This document shows positions 34,000-43,446 of a stretch of 62,301 nt of DNA, in pieces (positions within the stretch are counted from its first letter, which is position 1; each line of letters begins with the position of its first letter). The stretch spans positions 1-62,301 of the forward strand of contig JAEDCX010000004.1 of the NCBI GenBank assembly GCA_016293925.1. Reading direction: 5' to 3'. The DNA comes from Lachnospiraceae bacterium. Lineage in GTDB: Bacteria; Bacillota; Clostridia; Lachnospirales; Lachnospiraceae. The translations under genes and the position numbers were made by a program. The notes under the pieces were generated by a model. It did not search any database and had not been told where the DNA came from. It worked only from the letters and a program-made list of their open reading frames with translations.

Positions 34000-35691
34000 T
34001 TATCCCATTTTGAATCTGGAGGTGATATCCATCAGTTTTCCAACCGCATCCTGACAGGTCTCAACCAATTCGTTGTTCTGTACGGTTTCCGAAACCACAT
34101 CCGTTGTCTTCCCTGCAATATCCGTTACACCGATGGTTGCTTCGTTGACCGTCGCATTGATGCCGTTCAGTGCTTCCGCAATCTCTGCAATGGTGGTTGT
34201 CAGCATCTCAACCGCCTTCTCAATGTCTACCATGCTCGTCTGGAATGTATTCGCGTCCACATTGTACTGCACGCTGACTTCATTGAACTGGGCGTAATCC
34301 TTGATTACCACTTTCTCCAGGAACTGGGCTGTCTCCTCCAGGCTCTTCGTCATCTTGTCAACCGCACCGTTCACTTCCAGAACGATTCCGTTGATGTCGC
34401 CCACCGTCTGGGACGTCTGGCTGGCCAGATTACCGATCTCCGTTGCAACAACGGCAAATCCTCTGCCCGCCTCACCTGCTCTTGCCGCCTCAATGGACGC
34501 ATTCAAAGCAAGCAGACTGGTCTGGGAAGAAATCGACATAATGGCATCGGTCAGTTCATTTATCTTGTTAACGGCTTTGGACTCTTCGATAGCCATCTCC
34601 GTCTTCTTCTTAACATCCTGATACATATCGGTTGTTCTCTTGCTTGCCGCCTCTGTTGTCTCTTTCAGTTTGGAAGCACGTTCCATAATCTCGTAGGATA
34701 TCTTCTCGCCGTCGCCGGACAGATCCCGGATTCCGTCAGCCGCATCCTGCATATGACCGATATTATTATTGATAGTCTCTGTTGTCGCACTTGTCTCCTG
34801 CATAGCAGCGGCCAGCTGCTCCGTTGTGGCAGAATTGTCGGTGCAGACATTGTTGATATTATTACTGATACTCCGGAGTTCTTCCACATCGTCGAAGATC
34901 GTTCTTCCTGCTCTTGAAATATCGTCCACAATCTCCCGCAGATTCGATCTCATCGCACTGACTGCACGAGCCATCGCTCCGCACTCGTCTCCCCGTCTCT
35001 TCATCCTGTCTGCGTTCGAATTCTTGGTGAAATCAAATTCTGCAGTCTGCTGCACGATCCGGGTAATCTTTCTGATCGGAGCCGTCATGAACATACTGAT
35101 CAGATACGCAATCACAGCGAAAAAGACAATGCTTCCCACCATAATGCCCACTCCGTAATTGGTAATCTTCTTGATTCCCGTCATGACTTCATTCTGATCC
35201 GCGGTAATCACCAGAATCGTATCATCCGTCAGGATCTTATAACTTGCATACTTCATGACACCCTTATACAAATACGTGATCGTCTCAGGTGCCGGACGCT
35301 GCCCCTTGGCCATCTTGGCAACCAGTCCCTTAACCGCATCGTTGGCAACGGGATTGCCCACCTTCGACTGATCCGGATGGAACAGCATCGTTCCCACACT
35401 GTCTACCAGATATGCGTAGGAAGACGGAAGTCCATCCAGTTTCACCTTGGCAAGTCTTATACTGTAATCTTCATATGTAAGGGTTCCTTTGGATGCAATG
35501 TCACTGTTAACAACATCCCCATAGGCCTCCACCGTATCCAGCATGGACGCCTCCATCCTCTCATTTAACTGTTCTTTACTCTTCCCTGTCAGCAACAAGA
35601 TCGTTGTTGTATTGGATACAAGCACTGCCACTACCACCACAAGGATGATCTTGAACCCAACTGACCTGAAGAAATTCACTTTCTTCTCCAT
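34000..35691 (-). CDS. Methyl-accepting chemotaxis protein
   Basis: A 563-residue chemoreceptor: first membrane helix about 11-32, an extracytoplasmic sensor of Cache type (YAYLVDSVGTMLFHPDQSKVG near 112), second helix about 185-210, a HAMP domain, and a signalling domain whose hairpin tip carries ISSQTSLLALNASIEAARAGE (shown in part) near residue 400. No C-terminal pentapeptide for CheR docking is present. ATG 35691 with GGAGG upstream. The Cache sensor suggests a small ligand such as an amino or organic acid. Confidence 0.92.
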   Translation of the reverse strand: MEKKVNFFRSVGFKIILVVVVAVLVSNTTTILLLTGKSKEQLNERMEASMLDTVEAYGDVVNSDIASKGTLTYEDYSIRLAKVKLDGLPSSYAYLVDSVGTMLFHPDQSKVGNPVANDAVKGLVAKMAKGQRPAPETITYLYKGVMKYASYKILTDDTILVITADQNEVMTGIKKITNYGVGIMVGSIVFFAVIAYLISMFMTAPIRKITRIVQQTAEFDFTKNSNADRMKRRGDECGAMARAVSAMRSNLREIVDDISRAGRTIFDDVEELRSISNNINNVCTDNSATTEQLAAAMQETSATTETINNNIGHMQDAADGIRDLSGDGEKISYEIMERASKLKETTEAASKRTTDMYQDVKKKTEMAIEESKAVNKINELTDAIMSISSQTSLLALNASIEAARAGEAGRGFAVVATEIGNLASQTSQTVGDINGIVLEVNGAVDKMTKSLEETAQFLEKVVIKDYAQFNEVSVQYNVDANTFQTSMVDIEKAVEMLTTTIAEIAEALNGINATVNEATIGVTDIAGKTTDVVSETVQNNELVETCQDAVGKLMDITSRFKMG

Positions 35692-35872
35692 AATCTTCCT
35701 CCAGAATAATTCATTCTCGCGCTCTGCATCAGGGCGACACAATCATATTACCATATTTCTTTCAAAAAAGAAACATTTTCAACAATATTTTTGCCGAATT
35801 CTGATTTTTTTTGTGAAATATGGAAATAGATCAACCAATGAAACACGCATTTGCCCGTTCCAAACCAGAGAC

Positions 35873-35900
35873 TTGCAAATTTTTCTTTTTTCTGTACAAT
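35873..35900 (+). promoter_or_regulatory. sigma-A promoter of the ABC-F operon
   Basis: TTGCAA (35873-35878), 16 bp, TACAAT (35895-35900), 63 bp before the ABC-F start. Confidence 0.6.
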
Positions 35901-35962
35901 AGAAACAGTGAATCAATGTAAATAAGTAATAACCCATCATTGGGCAGAATGGAGTAATCACA

Positions 35963-37606
35963 ATGATCAGTGCGAACAACGTAACACTCAGAATCGGTAA
36001 AAAAGCATTATTTGAGGATGTCAACATCAAATTTACAGAGGGGAACTGTTATGGACTGATCGGTGCCAACGGTGCCGGTAAGTCAACATTCTTAAAAATA
36101 CTGTCCGGGCAGCTGGACACCACCACCGGTGATATCGTCATCACCCCGGGACAGCGTCTGTCTTTCCTGGAGCAGGATCATTTCAAATACGACGATTATC
36201 AGGTCATGGACGTGGTAATCATGGGCAATCAGAGGCTCTATGACATCATGAAGGAGAAGGACGCCATCTACGCCAAGGAGGATTTCTCTGACGAGGACGG
36301 TATCCGTGCCAGCGAACTGGAGGGGGAATTTGCCGAACTGGATGGCTGGGAAGCCGAATCCAACGCGGCGATGCTACTGAACGGTCTCGGAATCGATCCT
36401 TCCATCCATTATGCAACCATGCGGGACCTGAACGGTAATGAAAAGGTAAAGGTACTGCTTGCCAAGGCACTTTTCGGCAACCCGGACATTCTGCTTCTGG
36501 ATGAGCCGACGAACCACCTGGATCTGGACGCTATCTCCTGGCTGGAGGATTTCCTGATCGATTTCGAGAACACCGTCATCGTAGTTTCCCACGACAGATA
36601 CTTCCTGAACAAGGTCTGTACCCATACCGCCGACATTGATTACGGCAAGATTCAGCTCTACGCCGGTAACTATGATTTCTGGTATGAGTCCAGCCAGCTT
36701 CTGGTGAAACAGATGAAAGAAGCAAACAAGAAGAAGGAGGAGAAGATCAAGGAATTGCAGGAATTCATCTCCCGCTTCTCTGCCAACGCTTCCAAGTCCA
36801 AACAGGCTACCAGCCGGAAGCGTGCTCTGGAGAAAATTGAACTGGATGACATCAAACCATCCAGCCGGAAATACCCGTATATCGATTTCCGTCCGGAGCG
36901 TGAGATCGGTAATGAGGTGCTCTCCGTGGAGAACCTGACCAAATCCATCAACGGCGAGCTCGTTCTGGATCATCTTACCTTCACCGTAAACCATGATGAT
37001 AAGATTGCTTTTGTAGGCGGTAACGAGCTTGCGAAGACCACCTTCTTCAAGATCATTACCGGAGAAATGGAGCCGGACGAGGGCTCTTACAAATGGGGCA
37101 TCACCACCTCCCAGGCCTACTTCCCCAAAGACAGCACGGCAGAGTTTGATAACGACCTGACCATCACCGACTGGCTCATGGGCTACTCCCCGGTCAAGGA
37201 TGTTACTTATGTCCGGGGCTTCCTCGGAAGAATGCTGTTCCCCGGTGAAGACGGTGTGAAAAAAGTAAGGGTATTGAGCGGTGGAGAAAAGGTTCGTTGT
37301 CTGCTCAGTAAGATGATGATCTCCGCATCCAATGTCCTCATTCTGGATGAACCCACAAACCATCTGGATATGGAATCTATTACGGCACTGAATAACGGTC
37401 TGATCAAATTCCCCGGAGTGATTCTGTTCTCCTCCCATGACCACCAGATCGTGCAGACCACTGCCAACCGAATCATGGAGATTCTCCCCAACGGTGCCCT
37501 GATCGACAAGATCACCACCTACGACGAGTATCTTGCAAGTGATGAGATGGCCAGAAAGCGTACCGTATGGACCTCTTCCAACGACGATGAGGAAGCAGAC
37601 GCATGA
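35963..37606 (+). CDS. ABC-F family ATPase (YbiT-like translation factor)
   Basis: A 547-residue soluble protein with two ABC domains and no membrane part, as in ABC-F ribosome-associated factors. The first Walker A is GANGAGKST near residue 35, Walker B LLLDEPTNHLD near 174. A charged linker (KEANKKKEEKIKELQEF) separates the halves. The first signature reads LNGNEK instead of LSGGE, and the second Walker A reads GGNELAKTT. I recall such forms from YbiT-like relatives, so they are probably not damage. GGAG is upstream of ATG 35963; the stop overlaps the PHP gene (ATGA). Confidence 0.9.
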   Translation: MISANNVTLRIGKKALFEDVNIKFTEGNCYGLIGANGAGKSTFLKILSGQLDTTTGDIVITPGQRLSFLEQDHFKYDDYQVMDVVIMGNQRLYDIMKEKDAIYAKEDFSDEDGIRASELEGEFAELDGWEAESNAAMLLNGLGIDPSIHYATMRDLNGNEKVKVLLAKALFGNPDILLLDEPTNHLDLDAISWLEDFLIDFENTVIVVSHDRYFLNKVCTHTADIDYGKIQLYAGNYDFWYESSQLLVKQMKEANKKKEEKIKELQEFISRFSANASKSKQATSRKRALEKIELDDIKPSSRKYPYIDFRPEREIGNEVLSVENLTKSINGELVLDHLTFTVNHDDKIAFVGGNELAKTTFFKIITGEMEPDEGSYKWGITTSQAYFPKDSTAEFDNDLTITDWLMGYSPVKDVTYVRGFLGRMLFPGEDGVKKVRVLSGGEKVRCLLSKMMISASNVLILDEPTNHLDMESITALNNGLIKFPGVILFSSHDHQIVQTTANRIMEILPNGALIDKITTYDEYLASDEMARKRTVWTSSNDDEEADA

Positions 37607-38478
37607 AAGCGGTAGATCTGCATGTCCATTCAGACTGTTCGGACGGAACCTTCTCTCCCGCCGAACTGGTTCAATATGCCGATGCCAAGGGCCTCCGGGC
37701 CTTTGCGTTGACGGATCACGATACCATCAACGGTGTCCCGGGAGCGATTGCCGCGTCCGGAGGCACCGTTGTTCAAGTCATTCCCGGAATTGAATTTTCA
37801 ACAGAATATCATGGACGGGATGTTCATATCGTGGGATTGTTCATCCCCTATGAAAACCCAGCTTTCGTATCTGCGCTTCAGGAATTCACCGATTCCAGGG
37901 ACGCCCGTAACCGGAAAATGTGCGACCTCTTGTGCCGTCACGGCATTCCGCTGACCTATGAAACGCTGTGTACTTCCTATCCGGACTGTGTAATTACCCG
38001 TGCCCATTATGCAGACTATCTGGTAAAACACGGCTATTGCGGTTCCAGGGAGGAGGCTTTTGACCGATACCTGGGGGATCACGCCTGCTGCTTTGTCCCA
38101 AGAGAGAAAATCACGCCGGTACAGGCAGTGACCCTTCTGAAGCAATACCATGCCATTGCCATTCTGGCACATCCGATTCTGTATCGTATGAGCAGCACGG
38201 CTCTGGATACTCTGGTTTGCGACCTGAAGGCCGCGGGGCTTGACGGACTGGAAGCCATCTATTCCACCTATCATCCAAGCGAGGAACGTCAAATGCGTGC
38301 ACTGGCAGCAAAATATAACCTGCTCATCAGCGGCGGTTCGGATTTCCATGGAGCCAACAAACCCAAAATCGACCTTGGTACCGGAACGGGACACCTGTTT
38401 GTCCCCGAAGAGGTGCTGGATCAGCTGGAAACATCCTATCTTCTGCAAAAAAGGGAAAAAGAATGGGTGAAACAATGA
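37603..38478 (+). CDS. PHP domain phosphoesterase
   Basis: A 291-residue PHP-domain metal phosphoesterase. HVHSDCSDGTFSP (residues 6-18), ALTDHDTINGV near 34, IPGIEFSTEY near 60, ILAHPILY near 188 and SGGSDFHG near 245 carry the metal ligands. Relatives remove nucleotides from RNA ends (RNase AM/YciV) or act on 3',5'-bisphosphonucleotides. Four-base overlap with ABC-F and an ATGA overlap with the HAD gene. Confidence 0.88.
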   Translation: MKAVDLHVHSDCSDGTFSPAELVQYADAKGLRAFALTDHDTINGVPGAIAASGGTVVQVIPGIEFSTEYHGRDVHIVGLFIPYENPAFVSALQEFTDSRDARNRKMCDLLCRHGIPLTYETLCTSYPDCVITRAHYADYLVKHGYCGSREEAFDRYLGDHACCFVPREKITPVQAVTLLKQYHAIAILAHPILYRMSSTALDTLVCDLKAAGLDGLEAIYSTYHPSEERQMRALAAKYNLLISGGSDFHGANKPKIDLGTGTGHLFVPEEVLDQLETSYLLQKREKEWVKQ

Positions 38479-39293
38479 AACCGAAAATGATTTTCAGTGA
38501 CCTGGACGGTACTCTTTTCAATCATGAACATACGATTACAGAGCATACCAGAGAAGTGATTTTAGATATTCTGAACCGGGGGCATCGTTTCATCCTATGC
38601 TCCGGCCGCCCCCTGTCCAACATGCTTCGCATCAAAGAACAGATCGGGCTCGATGCACCGGGGCTCTATCTCATTGCCTACAATGGTGCGGTGATCTATG
38701 ACTGCGATGCCAAAAAGACGATCTATGACAAGAAAATGTCCTATGATACGGTTCGCAGGGTTTTCGCCCTGTCCAGGGAATGGAACCTTCACTGCCACAC
38801 CTATCAGGGAGACACCGTACTCTCCCCTGCGGATGATGCGGAATTGCAGGCTTATCTTGGTCCTGTCACCATGGAGTATACAATCATCGGCGATACGGAC
38901 CCTGCATCGGTGCTTCAGTCCGAACCCTACAAGGTTTTAGTCATTCATCTCACCGACCATGCATATCTGAATGCTTTCCGGGAATACGCTGCTAAACAGC
39001 TTGGTCGGGAAGCCACCCTTTTCTTCTCCAATCCAAGATACCTGGAATTCCTTCATCCGGATGCCAGTAAGGGGAAGGCGGTCTCCTATCTGCTCTCCCA
39101 CACGGGAACGGCAAGGGAGGACTCCATTGCCTTTGGAGACGAGCAGAATGATATCTCCATGTTGGAGGCTGCGGGAATCGGTATCGGCATGTGTAACGGG
39201 ACGGAAGAAGTGCGCCGTATCGCAGACAGAATCAGCCGATATGACTGCGACCGGGACGGCGTTGCGGATATGATTCGGGAACTGCGGCTATAG
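38475..39293 (+). CDS. HAD superfamily Cof-type phosphatase
   Basis: A 272-residue HAD-IIB phosphatase with the catalytic motif FSDLDGTLFN at residues 7-16, second motif CSGRPLSN near 43, Lys in DASKGKAVSYLL near 198 and the Mg site FGDEQNDISMLEAAG near 221. The usual substrates are sugar or nucleotide phosphates. I chose ATG 38475, which overlaps the PHP stop; ATG 38463, four codons earlier, is also possible. Third gene of ABC-F-PHP-HAD. Confidence 0.87.
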   Translation: MKPKMIFSDLDGTLFNHEHTITEHTREVILDILNRGHRFILCSGRPLSNMLRIKEQIGLDAPGLYLIAYNGAVIYDCDAKKTIYDKKMSYDTVRRVFALSREWNLHCHTYQGDTVLSPADDAELQAYLGPVTMEYTIIGDTDPASVLQSEPYKVLVIHLTDHAYLNAFREYAAKQLGREATLFFSNPRYLEFLHPDASKGKAVSYLLSHTGTAREDSIAFGDEQNDISMLEAAGIGIGMCNGTEEVRRIADRISRYDCDRDGVADMIRELRL

Positions 39294-39318
39294 ATAACAC
39301 AAATTGATTTCAGTATAA

Positions 39319-39346
39319 GAAGGGAGTGGCAGCCGCCACTCCCTTC
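39319..39346. terminator. bidirectional terminator between converging operons
   Basis: A perfect 12-bp stem GAAGGGAGTGGC/GCCACTCCCTTC with a 4-nt loop lies between the HAD gene (plus) and the small gene at 39360 (minus). Confidence 0.85.
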
Positions 39347-39359
39347 ACATTTCCAATAT

Positions 39360-39623
39360 TTACCCTTCCACGATCAGATATCTTCCGTCGCCAACCGCAA
39401 ATACCTCTTCTATCTCCAGCAGGGCATCCGCATCCCGATCCTCCAGGTCCACGCCCTCCTCTTCAAAATACTCCATGACATCCGCCTCCGATTGCAGGAC
39501 AACGGCCAGACAGTCCGTCAGGAATTCTTCCGCTTCCTCCCTTGTCTCCGCAACCTTCTCCGGGAACAGCTTTAATTGATCTTTCAAAAAACAGGACAAT
39601 ACCGCATCATCATATTCGTACAT
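39360..39623 (-). CDS. Small acidic uncharacterised protein
   Basis: An 87-residue, strongly acidic protein (YEYDDAVLSCFLKDQLKLF then long Glu/Asp-rich stretches) that I cannot assign to a family. It has no membrane segment; a short helical start and a beta end (EVFAVGDGRYLIVEG) can be guessed. The ATG at 39623 has GGAGG 9 nt upstream and follows the HAD gene by 17 bp. Last gene of the pheA-to-HAD operon. It may well be a family conserved in Lachnospiraceae, but I see no proof here. Confidence 0.65.
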   Translation of the reverse strand: MYEYDDAVLSCFLKDQLKLFPEKVAETREEAEEFLTDCLAVVLQSEADVMEYFEEEGVDLEDRDADALLEIEEVFAVGDGRYLIVEG

Positions 39624-39640
39624 ATGCAAAATCCTCCAAA

Positions 39641-40429
39641 TTATAGTTGACGCAAAATCTGATATACACCCTTCTCCCGATACGAGGGACAGATGTATTT
39701 TGCCTGTGCTTTCACAGCAGGCACCGCATTTTCCACCGCATAGCTCTCGCCTGCAGCCCGGACAAGTCCGATGTCGTTGTCATTGTCCCCGAATGCCATG
39801 GTTTCCCCCTTGCTGATTCCGAGGTACTGTTGCACCTGTATCAGGGCATTCCCTTTGTCCACACTCCGGTCCATGAAATCAATCCACATCTCTCCAGCCA
39901 TACAGACCTTTAATGCAGAACCCCATTGGGGTATGAAAACCTGTTCTCCCAGTTCACGAATTCCCGGATGATACAATGCCAGTTTGATGATCCTGCCCTT
40001 CTCTGTCAGCAGATCCTCCACAATCCGGTATTGGTTCCGATATCCGTCCCGGATCAATGCCTCAAACTGTTCACTGGGATGTTCCATGACGGTTCCCTCC
40101 GGCGTAGAAGCCATGTAATCGTAACCGGGACCCAGTTCACGAAAGGTCCGGATCAGCTGCTCCACAGAGTCCTCCGGCATCTTCCGGATTCCGAGATTCT
40201 CACCCTGGTACATAATATGCGCACCATTCTCCGCAATATACCCGATTCTGTCCGCGACTTCATGAAACATGGTGCGGATGCTGTTGACGGCACGACCGCT
40301 TGCCACGAAAAAAATAATTCCCCGGTCCGTCAGCCGTTTGATTGTCTCAATCATCTCCGGATACATCGTAGGTGTGGAATCCGGAATCAGTGTTCCGTCT
40401 ATGTCTGTTGCTATTAATCTGACCGCCAT
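39641..40429 (-). CDS. HAD superfamily Cof-type phosphatase
   Basis: A 262-residue HAD-IIB phosphatase with LIATDIDGTLIPD at residues 5-17, VASGRAVNS near 42, Lys in DKGNALIQVQQYLG near 190 and AFGDNDNDIGLVRAAGE near 211, all expected for the family. ATG 40429 gives the usual short N-terminus; ATG 40441 adds four residues. It overlaps the maf 3' end and is followed 17 bp later by the small acidic gene. Confidence 0.87.
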   Translation of the reverse strand: MAVRLIATDIDGTLIPDSTPTMYPEMIETIKRLTDRGIIFFVASGRAVNSIRTMFHEVADRIGYIAENGAHIMYQGENLGIRKMPEDSVEQLIRTFRELGPGYDYMASTPEGTVMEHPSEQFEALIRDGYRNQYRIVEDLLTEKGRIIKLALYHPGIRELGEQVFIPQWGSALKVCMAGEMWIDFMDRSVDKGNALIQVQQYLGISKGETMAFGDNDNDIGLVRAAGESYAVENAVPAVKAQAKYICPSYREKGVYQILRQL

Positions 40430-41208
40430 TCTGCTATCCATCCATTCTTCCGTAATTCCCGGTATACTCTCCCGACGGGTAACCCGACCACATTGGTATA
40501 ATCTCCGTTTATCTTCCGAATATGCTTGCCAAATAATCCCTGAATGGCATAGGCTCCTGCCTTGTCCATAGGTTCCCCGGTGGCAACATAGGCCTCTATT
40601 TCTCTATGATCCATATCGTATACGGATACTTCGGTGCATTCCGAAAACGTATGCTCCTCATATATTCCGCCGGTTTTGCGGATCAGCGTCACTCCGGTGT
40701 ATACCCGGTGTGTATCTCCCGCAATCTTCTCTATCATGCGTACCGCATCCGCTTCGTCCGCGGGTTTGCCGAGAATCTCTCCGTCCGCAGCAACCACCGT
40801 ATCCGCTCCCAGTATAATACATACCTGGGACTCATATTCCTGCGGCAGATGCTCTGCCACATCCATTGCCTTTCTCTCCGACAACAGTTCCACCACACGG
40901 GCCGGATCGGTCTCCTCGATGTTCTCTTCTTCCCGGCTGACAATCACTTCGTACTCCAAACCAATCCCGGATAACAATTCTCTTCGCCTCGGGGAGCCGG
41001 ATGCCAGGATAATCCGTTCTCTGCCCACACTGCCCGCCGTGCTTTTCATAGCTGTTTTGTATATATTGCCCGTCTTACTCATATCATCCGTCTTATCCAT
41101 ATTGCCCGTCTTGCTCATACCATCCGTTTTATCCATATCGCCCATCTGACTCATACCGTCTTCCTTACTCATACTGCTTATTGGTTTCTCTCCGGAACAC
41201 GCGCTCAT
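40414..41208 (-). CDS. maf: Maf family nucleotide pyrophosphatase with repeat-bearing N-terminal extension
   Basis: A Maf/YhdE-type house-cleaning enzyme that hydrolyses non-canonical or free nucleoside triphosphates. The Maf core starts near residue 64: RIILASGSPRRRELL, then SERKA, GADTVVAADGEILGKP near 135 and GKHIRKINGDYTNVVGLP near 228. A normal Maf begins with this ASxSPRR segment. Here about 60 residues with Met-Ser-Lys-Thr-Gly repeats precede it. The start is 41208 (AAGGG 8 nt upstream, inside ppk1) or 41172 (overlapping the ppk1 stop); no ribosome site lies closer to the core. Confidence 0.85.
   Translation of the reverse strand: MSACSGEKPISSMSKEDGMSQMGDMDKTDGMSKTGNMDKTDDMSKTGNIYKTAMKSTAGSVGRERIILASGSPRRRELLSGIGLEYEVIVSREEENIEETDPARVVELLSERKAMDVAEHLPQEYESQVCIILGADTVVAADGEILGKPADEADAVRMIEKIAGDTHRVYTGVTLIRKTGGIYEEHTFSECTEVSVYDMDHREIEAYVATGEPMDKAGAYAIQGLFGKHIRKINGDYTNVVGLPVGRVYRELRKNGWIAEWRSD
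41065..41172 (-). repeat. three 36-bp tandem repeats in the maf N-terminus
   Basis: Units at 41065-41100, 41101-41136 and 41137-41172 are the same length (36 bp) and clearly alike; the first two differ at only a few positions. Each encodes 12 residues of the type MSKTGNMDKTDD. The third, most upstream unit, is the most diverged. The frame is preserved throughout. Confidence 0.85.
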
Positions 41209-43300
41209 GCGTCACACCCTTCGGGTCTGCCACAGCCGCTTTCGCTTCTCTCACAAATTCATCCTGGGCGCACAGCAACTGTTTGCCGCGTCTGTCCACT
41301 TTCTCATAACTGCCGTCCGGCATCATCACATGGGCTTTCATCGTATCCCGAAGCTGCATGTCCAGGATATGCAGAACCTTATTCCGAAGGGGTTCTTCCT
41401 CCACCGGGAACAGGATCTCCACACGCCGCTCCAGATTTCGCGGCATCCAGTCCGCACTGCCCATGTAAATCTCGGGTTTCCCTCCGTTTTCAAAGTAGAA
41501 GATTCTGGCATGCTCCAGAAAATTCCCCACAATGGAACGCACCTGTATATTCTCGCTTACCCCCGGAATTCCGGTGCGAAGACAACAGATTCCTCTGACA
41601 ATCAGTGAGATCTGTACCCCGGCGCTGCTTGCTTCATACAGTGCTGCAATAATATCCTTGTCACACAGGGAATTCATCTTGGCAACAATACGTGCCGGCT
41701 TTCCTTCTCCTGCATTCCTGGTCTCTCTGCGGATCAGGGTCAGAAAACGATCCTTGAGCCACAATGGCGCCAGCGATAATTTGTTCCAGCCGATGGGTTC
41801 GGAATAACCGGACAGCATATTAAAGACTGCCGTTGCGTCCTCTCCGTATGTTTCTTTGCAGGTAAGCAGTCCCAGGTCTGTATATAGTTTGGCCGTGGAA
41901 TCATTATAGTTTCCGGTACCCAGATGAACATATCTGCGGATGCCATCCTCCTCCCGACGCACCACCAGCGTGATCTTGCTATGGGTTTTCAACCCCACCA
42001 GACCGTAAATCACATGACATCCGGCTTTCTCCAGCATTCGGGCCCACACGATGTTATTTTCCTCGTCAAAGCGGGCTTTCAGCTCTACCAGAACTGACAC
42101 TTGTTTGCCGTTCTCTGCTGCCTGGGCCAGTGCGGCAATAATCGGAGAATGACCGCTGACGCGATACAGGGTCTGCTTGATGGCCAGTACATCCGGATCT
42201 TTGGCTGCCTGGCGGATGAACTCCACGATCGGCTCAAAGCTCTCGTACGGATGATGCAGCAGAATATCCTTCTGCCGGATGCGTTCGAAAATATTGCATC
42301 CCGCCGGCAGATCCGGCACCTCTGCCGGAACATGCTGCCTGTTCTTCAATTTCTCAAATCCCTCCAGGCCATATACTTTCATGAGAAACGTCAGATCCAG
42401 TGGTCCGTTGATCTTATAGATATCCTCGTCTTTGATGGACAATTCACGGCGCAGAATCTTCAGCAGATCCTTGTTCATGCCGGTCTCCACCTCCAGCCGG
42501 ATCGCCTCTCCCCACTGCCGCTTTTTGATCTGCTTCTCGATCTCCTTCAGCAGATCCTCCGCATCTTCTTCGTCCAGTGACAGATCCGCATTCCGCATAA
42601 TACGGAAAGGATGGGCACATATCACATCATAATTCAGAAACAGTCTGCTGATATTCCGCTCAATGACTTCTTCCAGAAGAATTATGGAACGGATACCGGA
42701 AGCATCCTTGGGCAGCACCACCAGACGCGGAAGCACACTGGGCACCTGCACCGTGGCAAATTCCGGGGTATCTTTCCTGCCGGTTTTCTTTTTCTTCTTC
42801 AGCAGTGCCCCAATATTCAGAGACTTATTCCGGATCAGCGGGAAAGGTCTGGACGAGTCCACCGCCATCGGTGTCAGCACGGGATAGACTTCATTCTCAA
42901 AATACTTATCCACGTACCGGTTCTGTTCCTCCGTGAGGTCCTCATGGTGTGCTATAATCTTCAGACCGTTCTGATCCAGTGCCGGAATCAGGGAACGGTT
43001 GTAGGTGGAATACTGCAAATCCACCAGTTCGTGGGTCGCACGGTTCACCGCCGCAAGCTGTTCCGACGCAGTCATACCGGCAATATCCTTCTTATCGTAT
43101 TCTGCTGCCACCATATCCTTCAGGGATGCCACCCGCACCATAAAAAACTCATCCAGGTTGGAGGCAGTAATGCTCAGGAACTTGATTCTTTCAAACAGAA
43201 GATTCGATTTGTCTCTGGCCTCTCCCAGAACTCTCTTATTGAACAGAATCCAGCTCAATTCTCTGTTCGTGTAGTATTCCGACTTCATGAATTGTTTCAT
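41165..43300 (-). CDS. ppk1: Polyphosphate kinase PPK1
   Basis: A 711-residue PPK1, which makes inorganic polyphosphate from ATP. Family marks: NRELSWILFNKRVLGEA at residues 12-28, VLTPMAVDSSRPFPL near 142, the phospho-His segment YGLVGLKTHSKITLV near 432, GTGNYNDSTAKLYTDLGL near 462 and the second catalytic site with HARIFYFENGG near 585. GGAGG lies 7 nt before ATG 43300. It is 125 bp after ppx and overlaps maf at the 3' end. Confidence 0.97.
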   Translation of the reverse strand: MKQFMKSEYYTNRELSWILFNKRVLGEARDKSNLLFERIKFLSITASNLDEFFMVRVASLKDMVAAEYDKKDIAGMTASEQLAAVNRATHELVDLQYSTYNRSLIPALDQNGLKIIAHHEDLTEEQNRYVDKYFENEVYPVLTPMAVDSSRPFPLIRNKSLNIGALLKKKKKTGRKDTPEFATVQVPSVLPRLVVLPKDASGIRSIILLEEVIERNISRLFLNYDVICAHPFRIMRNADLSLDEEDAEDLLKEIEKQIKKRQWGEAIRLEVETGMNKDLLKILRRELSIKDEDIYKINGPLDLTFLMKVYGLEGFEKLKNRQHVPAEVPDLPAGCNIFERIRQKDILLHHPYESFEPIVEFIRQAAKDPDVLAIKQTLYRVSGHSPIIAALAQAAENGKQVSVLVELKARFDEENNIVWARMLEKAGCHVIYGLVGLKTHSKITLVVRREEDGIRRYVHLGTGNYNDSTAKLYTDLGLLTCKETYGEDATAVFNMLSGYSEPIGWNKLSLAPLWLKDRFLTLIRRETRNAGEGKPARIVAKMNSLCDKDIIAALYEASSAGVQISLIVRGICCLRTGIPGVSENIQVRSIVGNFLEHARIFYFENGGKPEIYMGSADWMPRNLERRVEILFPVEEEPLRNKVLHILDMQLRDTMKAHVMMPDGSYEKVDRRGKQLLCAQDEFVREAKAAVADPKGVTHERVFRRETNKQYE

Positions 43301-43390
43301 GCCTTATCCTCCCAACACCCCCGGAACCCCGTCCCGTAGTTCTGATAACGCATCCGTCTGACACGGAGTGCGCAGCATTCCATCCGGCGC

Positions 43391-43446
43391 AGACCTGCTA
43401 TTTCTTTACCCGGATCACAATCCTGTTACTTCTTTACCCGGATCAC
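43391..43446 (-). repeat. 28-bp tandem duplication at the 3' end of ppx
   Basis: Two adjacent 28-bp units (43419-43446 and 43391-43418) match at 24 positions. The first contains the last codons and stop of ppx; the second repeats them beyond the stop, within the gap before ppk1. Confidence 0.85.

Noticed and set aside
36374..37444. A 356-codon minus-strand open frame opposite the ABC-F gene
   Set aside because: It is the antisense of a conserved ATPase; no start signal or domain supports it.
35963..37606. Altered first ABC signature and second Walker A in ABC-F as a sign of gene decay
   Set aside because: As I recall, similar forms occur in YbiT-like relatives, and the rest of the protein is intact.
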